Source: Acidobacteriaceae bacterium (lineage in GTDB: Bacteria > Acidobacteriota > Terriglobia > Terriglobales > Acidobacteriaceae). Taken from it: DNA of 64,000 nucleotides. Below, piece by piece: positions 15,976 to 23,326 of this stretch. Position 1 is the stretch's first letter; the number at the start of each line of letters is the position of its first letter. Location of the stretch: the NCBI GenBank assembly GCA_003132405.1, contig PKXQ01000111.1, forward strand, positions 1 to 64,000, given 5' to 3'. A program made the position numbers and the translations under genes. Below the pieces are notes generated by a model. That model was not told where the DNA came from. It saw nothing but the letters and a program-made list of their open reading frames with translations, and made no database searches.

Positions 15976-18597
15976 CTACTGCCGCGCAGCGGACGTCCGC
16001 AGCTGCGCTACTTTGGCGTGCGGAGCGGCTTGCTCGTAACGGGATATGCCTTGATAGAGAGCTTCGGCGATTTGCTGGCGGTAGGCGGGATTTTGCAGGT
16101 TGCGCTCGTCCGCCGGACTGCTGACAAAAGAAATTTCGGAGAGAATCGCCGGCATGGTCGTGCCAGTCAACACGACAAAAGGTTTGTCTTTGATGCCGCG
16201 ATTGCGAATGCCAGGGCTCGACGCCGATAGAGTCGAGTAGAGCGCGCGCTGCACGCTGGCCGCAAGACGCTCCGATTCGGCAATCTTTTCGTGTAACGCT
16301 CCGGGCGAGAGCGAGACAGGTGTGAGCTTCGCGAGGGTTCCGTCGTCGTGCTTTTCGAGCTCGCGCGATCCCGGAGCGGAAAACAGATTCGAGTAGTAAG
16401 TCTCGACTCCGCGCGCTTCGGCGGAGGTGCTGTAGTTGGCGTGCACGGAGACGAAGAGGTCGGCTTGCGCCTGGTTGGCGATATCCGCGCGTTGCTCGAG
16501 CGGCAGGTAAGTGTCGTCGGTGCGCGTGAACACGACTTCGGAGCCGAGCCGCGATTCGAGCAACTTGCCGAGTCGCTGCGCGACGTCGAGCACGAGATCC
16601 TTTTCAACCACTCCCTGATGCCCAACCGTCCCTAGATCCCATCCGCCGTGCCCAGCATCAAGCACGATGCGAAACTTGCCCGTCTTGGCGGGGATGGAAG
16701 AAGACTGCCCAGGCGCTTTCACGGCCAAAGCCGCAGCGGGAGCCGACGCCAGAGCCGATGTCGGAGAAATGTTCGCCGAGGCCAGAGTGGAATTTACAGG
16801 CGTTAACTTCAGCGACGCAGCTTTCGGAGCTGTCTGCTTCGCCATCAGAGTACGTTCGCTGCCGCGCAGTTCGACTACCAGCCGATAAGGATTCGACTCC
16901 ATGCTGACGGAGAAGTTCGATCCATCTTTGGTGTCGAGGACAATTCGCGTCACGCCCGCAACCGGCTGCGCGATGCGCACGCGGGTCAGCGATGCATCGC
17001 CAACGTCCATAGTCTTGCCATCGAGGTCGGGCGCGAGCGCCGTGTCATGCAGATCGAAGTAGATGCGCTCGGGCGACATCAGGCGATGCACTTCATAGGG
17101 AACCTGGTCTTCCATGTCGATTACGACGGTGCTTCCCATGGAGGACGACCAGTGACGCAGCCCGGTGATCTTAGGCAGCGCCGCAAGCTTGCTATCGGAA
17201 ACGGCGGTGAGCGTCGACGAATCGGGATCGAGCTTGGCCGGAGTCATCAGATTATCGGCTGCGGGCGAGACGACGTTCGAGGGCGCAGGCGGCGCGGTTA
17301 CTGACGCAGGTAAAGAATCGACCTTGCCGGCTACAGCTTTGACGGCGGTCGCTCCGCGATTCTCCAGGCCCCACCAGGCTCCGGCGGAGAAGAGCGCCGC
17401 GACGATAACTAGGACCAGAACCACGCTCAATCCGGGAAGATTCCTGCCAGGAAGAGAAAGGTGAGGCAGAAAGGCCAAGAGGCGCGGCTTGGTTTGCGCT
17501 TTATCGTCATCGTTGGCGCTCGCATAGGACTCGTCAGCGATTTCCGGCGCGATTTCGGAAGTGAAGTCTGCGAGGTCTGAGGTAGGCTCGTCCGACGGAT
17601 GCCCTGCAGCGAGCAGCCAGTTGGAGGTCTGCGGCAGTTCTTCCTCGACGTCGGGAATGAGCGCCGGCCCTACAAGCGCCGGCTCCTCGGTCATCGATGA
17701 CGATCGAACTTGAAGCGGAGCGTGGAAGAACGGCCCTTCGATCGTCGAGATCGGTGTCGCCGCGGGAGCCGTCTCCGCAATTATGACAGGCTCGATCTCA
17801 GCAATCTCACTTTCTGCCACAGCGGCAACAGGCGCGGTTGCAGGACGCTTCGCTTGCAGGACTTCATCGGCCACGTCGGAGAGCCAATGAATGCGGCGGT
17901 CTTCATCCTCGGGCTTGAGGGCGGAGAGGACAAGCTCGGCGAAGAGATCGAACGAGCGAACGTCCTGATCGGTGAAGGCCCGCGGTGCTCTGGAAAACGC
18001 TTGCAGGACGCCTAGTGGCTCGCGGCGTCCGCGGAGGGGAACTAGCACGGTGGAGCGCGCGCCCAAAGCGTGGGCGAAGTCGAGTTCGACGCGGGCATCG
18101 ATTTCGCCATCATCGCAGCGCAGGATGCGTCCCGTGTCGAGTGCGTCTTGCAGAAACTCGGATTCGCCGATCAGGTGAACTCCGCGCATGACGGCGAGCG
18201 GGCCGGCGGCAGCGCGGCAGGTTAACTGTGGGTTAGCCGGGAGCAAATATCTTTCTTGCTGCGATCCGTCTTGCTGCGATCCGTGCTGCAAGCTCGCGTC
18301 CGATTTTTCGGCCAGCGCGATTACGACGGTGTCGGCGTGGGTGATTGTCTGCACACGATCGCAGATCAGTTGCAGCACTTCATCGAGGATGAAGCGCTCA
18401 GTCTCGAAGAGGTCGCGATCGGCTTCATGGCCTGTGGCTACGCGGCGGTTGCGGATCTGTTCGTGGAGTTCGGAGAAGGCGAGAAGAGCACGCATTGCCT
18501 CCTGACGCGCGATCGATTCGAGGACGAGGTTGCCCTGCTGCAACGGGGAGCCGGGATCGGTCGTCATCGGATCGGCAGTCGTCGGGTAGGCACTCAT
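15976..18597 (-). CDS. GAF-transmembrane-AMIN-N-acetylmuramoyl-L-alanine amidase
   Basis: This 873-residue protein has an unusual order. A GAF domain comes first (~65-230; HLIGESEFLQDALDTGRILR and GARSTVLVPLRGRREPLGVL). A long linker and one membrane helix follow (~377-400, SVVLVLVIVAALFSAGAWWG). An AMIN domain lies at ~490-590 (LRHWSSSMGSTVVIDMEDQV) and an amidase_3 domain at ~645-855. The amidase keeps its zinc and catalytic residues: His in LDAGHGGWDLGT, Glu in GVVEKDLVLD, His in FVSVHANYS and Glu in ILSEISFVSS. It should cut the glycan-peptide bond of peptidoglycan in the periplasm while the GAF domain stays in the cytoplasm. Classical AmiC proteins have a cleaved signal peptide instead. 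Confidence 0.9.
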   Translation of the reverse strand: MSAYPTTADPMTTDPGSPLQQGNLVLESIARQEAMRALLAFSELHEQIRNRRVATGHEADRDLFETERFILDEVLQLICDRVQTITHADTVVIALAEKSDASLQHGSQQDGSQQERYLLPANPQLTCRAAAGPLAVMRGVHLIGESEFLQDALDTGRILRCDDGEIDARVELDFAHALGARSTVLVPLRGRREPLGVLQAFSRAPRAFTDQDVRSFDLFAELVLSALKPEDEDRRIHWLSDVADEVLQAKRPATAPVAAVAESEIAEIEPVIIAETAPAATPISTIEGPFFHAPLQVRSSSMTEEPALVGPALIPDVEEELPQTSNWLLAAGHPSDEPTSDLADFTSEIAPEIADESYASANDDDKAQTKPRLLAFLPHLSLPGRNLPGLSVVLVLVIVAALFSAGAWWGLENRGATAVKAVAGKVDSLPASVTAPPAPSNVVSPAADNLMTPAKLDPDSSTLTAVSDSKLAALPKITGLRHWSSSMGSTVVIDMEDQVPYEVHRLMSPERIYFDLHDTALAPDLDGKTMDVGDASLTRVRIAQPVAGVTRIVLDTKDGSNFSVSMESNPYRLVVELRGSERTLMAKQTAPKAASLKLTPVNSTLASANISPTSALASAPAAALAVKAPGQSSSIPAKTGKFRIVLDAGHGGWDLGTVGHQGVVEKDLVLDVAQRLGKLLESRLGSEVVFTRTDDTYLPLEQRADIANQAQADLFVSVHANYSTSAEARGVETYYSNLFSAPGSRELEKHDDGTLAKLTPVSLSPGALHEKIAESERLAASVQRALYSTLSASSPGIRNRGIKDKPFVVLTGTTMPAILSEISFVSSPADERNLQNPAYRQQIAEALYQGISRYEQAAPHAKVAQLRTSAARQ

Positions 18598-18928
18598 CGT
18601 GTTGCGTCAGCTTGTGCGGTCAGCTTAGAAACCTGTATTAGCGCTGTTTTTCTGAATTCTCTATCGTAGCTCTGGCTCGGCGCAGGGCTCATTGCCGGCC
18701 TTGGTTCGACGGAGGCTGTAAAGTTCGAGCGTAATAGTCAATGGGTGGGTATCGCAATGTCCGGTAGTACATGTCCGACTGGGGGAGCTGGGATGTCCTG
18801 CGGATTGTCGGACGAAATCAACGGAAGAGCGGTATTAAGAGCTACGACCCTTCAGATTTTGCCCTCCGCGTCGATTCGTCCTATCTTGAGAAAGCGGATA
18901 AGAGGCAAAGGAATCAGGTTTCGAATCG
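18598..18928. other. Intergenic region between divergent genes
   Basis: This 331-base stretch lies upstream of both the amidase (minus) and the small CxxC protein (plus). Promoters for both probably lie here, but I see no hexamer pair strong enough to place. Confidence 0.5.
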
Positions 18929-19219
18929 ATGATCGAATTAGTGGAGCAGGAAGAGCCGCGAACGACGAAGAAATCCACCTGGTGGTGGCCCGGAGTTGTA
19001 GCGACAACCTTAGCGGGGGCAGCCGCCATGGCCTTTCGAGGGTGCTGGCATAGCCGGATGAGCTGGCCGATTGGCGAGCAGGGATATTCATATCAGGTGT
19101 GCTTGAGTTGCGGCGCCAAGCGATTGTTTGACGAGAAAAGCTTTTGCGCCTACGGGCCCTTTCGTGACGACCTGAGTCAACTCATCGTTTGGCGAAGGTC
19201 GACGCAACTGAAGTCCTAA
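18929..19219 (+). CDS. Small membrane-anchored CxxC protein
   Basis: The 96-residue product has a short cytoplasmic N-terminus, a helix around residues 17-37 (WWWPGVVATTLAGAAAMAF), then GCWHSRMSWPIGEQGYSYQV and CLSCGAKRLFDEKSF. The CW-H...CLSCG spacing suggests a small metal-binding knuckle. I recall similar short proteins in acidobacterial genomes, without known function. It is convergent with the epimerase gene. Confidence 0.6.
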   Translation: MIELVEQEEPRTTKKSTWWWPGVVATTLAGAAAMAFRGCWHSRMSWPIGEQGYSYQVCLSCGAKRLFDEKSFCAYGPFRDDLSQLIVWRRSTQLKS

Positions 19220-19246
19220 GCGGAAGACTGGGCGGACGCGCGGCGA

Positions 19247-20203
19247 TCAGGCGCCGACGGGCTGATGCTGGTTCTTGTACCACTCAACCGTACGGCGCAG
19301 GCCATCTTCAAAGTTCACAAGCACCTTGTATCCCAGATGCTTTTGCGCCTGCGTGATGTCGGCGAGAGAGTGCTTGATGTCGCCGGCGCGCTCGGGAGCG
19401 TAGTTGACTTCGCCCTTATAGCCAGTCAGTGGCTTCAAGGCGGCGAAAGTTTCGTTGAGGGTGATGCGGCGTCCGGTGGCACAGTTAAAGACGCGGCCAG
19501 CACATTCGGATGCGGGCGCCGAACAGGCCAGCAGATTGGCGGAGACGGCGTTGTCGATGTAGGTGAAATCGCGGCTGGTCTCGCCATCGCCGAAGATTGT
19601 GGGCTGTTCGCCGCGCAACATCTGTATGCTGAATTTGGCGAGCACACCCGAATAGGGTGATGAAGGATCCTGGCGTGGGCCGAAAACATTGAAGTAGCGC
19701 AGGCAGACGGTTTCGAGGCCATAGCAGCGGAAAAACGAAATCATATAAAGTTCGCTGGCTAGCTTGGCCACGGCGTAAGGGGAGATGGGATTGGGCGGCA
19801 TCGCCTCATGCTTCGGAAGTGTAGGCGTATCGCCATAAGCGGATGACGACGCAGCATAGACCACGCGTTTCACTTTTGCATCGCGGGCCGCGACCAGAAG
19901 ATTGACCGTCCCGTCAATATTGGCGCGATTGCTGCCGATAGGGTCGACGACCGACTTCGGCACCGAGGGGATGGCTGCTTCGTGCAGCACGTAGTCGACT
20001 CCTGCACACGCTTTGTGCATGGCATTCAGATCGAGCAGGTCAGCTTCGCGGAAATCGATCTGCTTGAGCACTTCGGCGAGGTTTTCGCGGCGCCCGGTGG
20101 AAAAGTTATCAATGCCTCGAACTTCGTCGCCGCGTTCGAGCAGAGCGCGCACCAGCGAGGATCCAATGAAGCCGGCGGCGCCTGTGACCAGAAATTTCGC
20201 CAT
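19247..20203 (-). CDS. NAD-dependent sugar epimerase (UDP-GlcNAc/UDP-glucose 4-epimerase-like)
   Basis: A 318-residue extended SDR enzyme. The NAD-binding GAAGFIGSSLV lies at the N-terminus. Ser in YAASSSAYGD and Tyr/Lys in SPYAVAKLASE form the catalytic set, and FNVFGPRQDPSSPYSG and GDGETSRDFTYIDNAV are typical of the WbpP/GalE-like branch. It inverts C4 of a UDP-hexose or UDP-N-acetylhexosamine for surface glycan synthesis. The substrate is not fixed by sequence. It is a single gene, convergent with the preceding small protein. Confidence 0.9.
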   Translation of the reverse strand: MAKFLVTGAAGFIGSSLVRALLERGDEVRGIDNFSTGRRENLAEVLKQIDFREADLLDLNAMHKACAGVDYVLHEAAIPSVPKSVVDPIGSNRANIDGTVNLLVAARDAKVKRVVYAASSSAYGDTPTLPKHEAMPPNPISPYAVAKLASELYMISFFRCYGLETVCLRYFNVFGPRQDPSSPYSGVLAKFSIQMLRGEQPTIFGDGETSRDFTYIDNAVSANLLACSAPASECAGRVFNCATGRRITLNETFAALKPLTGYKGEVNYAPERAGDIKHSLADITQAQKHLGYKVLVNFEDGLRRTVEWYKNQHQPVGA

Positions 20204-20374
20204 AGGCTTTTAATGATAAAGGATGAATTGGCTGGCCAGGCGTTAGAGCCGGTCACCAGAGTAATCATTTTCCGGAGCCAGACTTCCCAGGCCCGACACT
20301 TCCGGAGCCCGCCAAACGGTCCGCCAGTCGGTACGATCGTTTATATGCCGATGTCCGATCGTTTATATGAAGGA

Positions 20375-20984
20375 TCAGGGCCGACGAACTCGTTTGGCGA
20401 TCTGGTAAAACTCCTCGCGGGAGAGCAGTTGCTGTTTCTGATAGAACTCGGTGATCGCTTCGAAAAACGCTGGTAAGTCGGCCGCCGCCACCGATTCTTT
20501 CTTGGCAGACTCGTCCGCTGCGACACTTGGGACGAACTCTTTCTGTCCAGCCAGGGCCGTCAGTAACTGCTTCAGGCGCTGGTGTTCTTCGATCTCGATA
20601 TCGTTGAATCTGATCCCCATCCCGAGAAACGGGTAGGTGGCGCGAACCGTGCCCGGGGTGTGGATGCGTATGCCGAATGACTTGAGCACCAGGTCCACTC
20701 TAGTACCCACAGGGAAAGTGGTGTTCAGTTCCACGTAACAACCGTGCAGGCTAATATCGGTCAGAGTTCCCCTCATGCGCACGTCGCTGCCCACTGGCCC
20801 GAAACTCGGCGCTCCCCGAGCAACGAAGCCGGGGACTTTCCCGGCGCTCTTTCCAGGCGATAGCAGGTGGCGGAGGTTGCACCATGTCGCTTTTTAGTCG
20901 GCGAAGATAACTCACGGGCTCTTCGGCTCTATTCGGGTCCGGCGAGTCGCCAAATCGTTCAGGATGAATGTTCGGATCCACCAT
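20375..20984 (-). pseudogene. PilZ domain protein split by a one-base frameshift
   Basis: The first frame (20984 to ~20794) starts MVDPNIHPERFGD and carries the PilZ N-terminal Arg motif KERRESPRLRCSGSAEFRAS. It then runs into a stop at 20751. The second frame (from ~20794 to 20375) continues with SDVRMRGTLTDISLHGCYVE, the D-x-S-x-x-G half of the c-di-GMP site, and the rest of the barrel (GMGIRFNDIEIEEHQRLKQL). Removing one base from the run of three C at 20790-20792 joins them into a single ~202-residue PilZ protein. Either the gene is dead or the run is miscounted. Confidence 0.8.
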
Positions 20985-21103
20985 GCCTCCAACGAAGTGC
21001 TACAACTACTTGATCGGAATATTGGAGGAAAACTTTAACGTGCGAACGTAGCGCCCCGCCAGACAGCCGGCAAGATGCTGGCGCTAAACGCTACGGTACT
21101 CAG

Positions 21104-21748
21104 TTATGCCGCTTGAAAATTTGCCGCTGCCGCTCGAATCTTTTGCCAGAGTTCGTCTTTGCCTATTCCGGTCTTGGCGGAAAATGCGATGATCGGCATG
21201 TCACCGTAGGCTCGGCCGAGCGCGTTCATCGCCTGTCGCACCTGATTGCCAGAGAGGCGGTCACACTTGGTGGCTACGATCAGATGCGGACGCTCTTTGG
21301 CGGCCAGAAATTCCAGCAACTGCCCATCGCTTTCCTGGTGCGGAATGTTCGAATCGACCAGCACCAGAGACAATGCCAGACTCGAGCGCTGGTGGAGATA
21401 GGGATCGACAAAGCGCGCCCAGTCTTCGGAGATCGTGCGCGAGACTTTGGCATAGCCGTATCCGGGGAGGTCGGCGAAGCGCAATTCGGGGTGAGGTTGT
21501 CCGGCCTTGCGCACCTCATAAAAATTGATGCTGCGGGTGCGGCCGGGAGTATTGCTGGTTCGCGCCAGCTTCGTGCCCAGCAGAGAATTGATGACGCTCG
21601 ATTTCCCGACATTCGAGCGTCCGAGAAAGGCGATCTCCGGCACAGTGGGGGTAGGGAAGTGGGCGGTGTCGCTGGCTGATAACAGAAAGCTTGCCAATAC
21701 TCTCATGGGATCGTCATCAGTTTCGCCCGTAGCTGGAGCAAATGGCAA
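21104..21748 (-). CDS. engB: Ribosome biogenesis GTP-binding protein EngB/YsxC
   Basis: This 214-residue TrmE-Era-EngA-EngB-type GTPase has G1 FLGRSNVGKSSVINSLLG, switch-region GRTRSINFYEV, G3 DLPGYGYAKVS, G4 VATKCDRLSG and G5 FSAKTGIGKDEL. It acts in large-subunit assembly. It lies 27 bases downstream of the GAF-TonB gene on the same strand and may be read through from it. Confidence 0.95.
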   Translation of the reverse strand: MPFAPATGETDDDPMRVLASFLLSASDTAHFPTPTVPEIAFLGRSNVGKSSVINSLLGTKLARTSNTPGRTRSINFYEVRKAGQPHPELRFADLPGYGYAKVSRTISEDWARFVDPYLHQRSSLALSLVLVDSNIPHQESDGQLLEFLAAKERPHLIVATKCDRLSGNQVRQAMNALGRAYGDMPIIAFSAKTGIGKDELWQKIRAAAANFQAA

Positions 21749-21775
21749 GGGGATGGTGATCGCTATTCGAACAAT

Positions 21776-23233
21776 TCAGTCAGGAAGGTTGAAGGTCAGA
21801 GTTACGTCAGTCTGAAATTGCGCGGGACGGTCATGGCGGCGATAGGGCTGGTAGCGCCAGTTGCGCACTGCGTCTGCGGCGGCGCTCGCCAGTAGGGGAT
21901 CTCCGCTCAATGTTCGGATGCTTGCGACTGTGCCATCTTCCGCCACTTGAACCTCTAGGACTACGTTGCCGGCGCGGTGAGCGGCTAGCGCTTCTGGCGG
22001 ATAAAGAGGTTCGGTGCGGCTCCGCAGAAGCTTTTCGGCTTGGGCAGCGGAGAGCCAGACACTGGATGGCGCCAGCTTGGTCGCGGACGACGCTTTTACA
22101 ATCGCGTTGCTGTCGGGCGGTGTGGAATCGGACGTGACTGGATCAGACACGAGCGTGTGGCCTGTGGCTTTGCCAGGTTTCGCCGAGTCCGCCTTGACGG
22201 GAGCGGGCTTGATGCGGAAAATGACTTTCCCTTTTTCGTAGACGACTAGTTCGTCGGTCGATGGCTCAGCCGCGGCGGCCGAGTGCGCCTTGGCCGTACG
22301 GGCGGGCATTTTCTCGGAAGCGGCTTCTGGCGCGTTTCCGCGAGATGTTTTTGCAGGCGATGGAGGGAATGATGGATTGGTGTTGCCGGCTGCGGGTTCT
22401 GCCGCGATCGGTGGCGGGACTTGGATATGGGAAGGAGAACTCAGCCATCCGATGCGCGTGCCCATCAGGAAGCTCACGGCGATGGTGGTGAAAATCGCGA
22501 GACCTCCGAGGGCCAGTGTCCACGCTTCGTAGCGTGGGCGGATCGCAACAGGCTGGCTGGCTGCGACCGCCGCCGGTATGGCGGAATCGGGCGGAAGCAA
22601 CTCGGCCGCGGTTGTTGCGGCCGCGGCCGGTTTTCGCTGACTGAGTGCAACGGCAGCTTGACGAATTCTGGCGCATTCCGCGGCAAAACCTTCGAGCAAA
22701 ACTTGATCCTGGTGCGAAAAGGCGGCAGGAGACAGGGAAAAAACTTCGAGTACGCCGGTAAATTGAGCATTCTTTCCGCTATCTTCGAACACGGGAACGA
22801 TCAGAATGGAACGAATGCCGAGGCGGCGCGAGACGGCGGGATCGACGCGGGGATCGAATTCGGTGTCGACGGATAGCTGCGGCTGGCGAGTCTCAAGACA
22901 CGCGCCGGAGAGTCCATCGCGCACATTGAGAGGGATGCCGAGATCGGGCGCGAGCTGGCCGGTGGCGGCGCGGCAGACCATTTGGCCGTCGCGCATCAGC
23001 GCGAGTGCTCCGGCGACGGCATGGGTGGCCTCGGCAGCGCGAACCACTACTTCGTTAAGCACTAGATCGAGAGCAAGATCAGGCGGGAAGCCGGCGCGCA
23101 GGTGCTGCTCGAGGGTGCTAGTGGGATCGGGCGGAGACGAATGATCAACTCGCGAATCGTCAGCTCGCGAATCATTGACACGCGAATCGTGAGGACCGAA
23201 CTCGGACCTCGACATAGGCTGCGGGAACACCAT
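21776..23233 (-). CDS. GAF-transmembrane-TonB C-terminal domain protein
   Basis: The 485-residue product starts with a DSR-rich repeat tract (~15-32). A GAF domain follows (~45-200; RDGLSGACLETRQPQLSVDT, DPRVDPAVSRRLGIRSILIV), then one membrane helix (~240-262) and a Pro/Ala-rich periplasmic linker. The TonB C-terminal domain lies at ~400-485 (EPLYPPEALAAHRAGNVVLE, AVRNWRYQPYRRHDRPAQF). Ordinary TonB has only a short cytoplasmic tail. Here a sensor occupies that side. The GAF domain is closely similar to that of 10539-12383, including the DPRVDP motif. The gene lies next to engB and upstream of the secreted beta-propeller gene. Confidence 0.88.
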   Translation of the reverse strand: MVFPQPMSRSEFGPHDSRVNDSRADDSRVDHSSPPDPTSTLEQHLRAGFPPDLALDLVLNEVVVRAAEATHAVAGALALMRDGQMVCRAATGQLAPDLGIPLNVRDGLSGACLETRQPQLSVDTEFDPRVDPAVSRRLGIRSILIVPVFEDSGKNAQFTGVLEVFSLSPAAFSHQDQVLLEGFAAECARIRQAAVALSQRKPAAAATTAAELLPPDSAIPAAVAASQPVAIRPRYEAWTLALGGLAIFTTIAVSFLMGTRIGWLSSPSHIQVPPPIAAEPAAGNTNPSFPPSPAKTSRGNAPEAASEKMPARTAKAHSAAAAEPSTDELVVYEKGKVIFRIKPAPVKADSAKPGKATGHTLVSDPVTSDSTPPDSNAIVKASSATKLAPSSVWLSAAQAEKLLRSRTEPLYPPEALAAHRAGNVVLEVQVAEDGTVASIRTLSGDPLLASAAADAVRNWRYQPYRRHDRPAQFQTDVTLTFNLPD

Positions 23234-23326
23234 GGCTTCAGGCAGCCTGCCGCAATGCGGGAGAACGCAGGCTCAGAGCGAGTTTCCCGCGAAACCAGGG
23301 GGAAGTCAATCAGCGAAAAGTATGGG

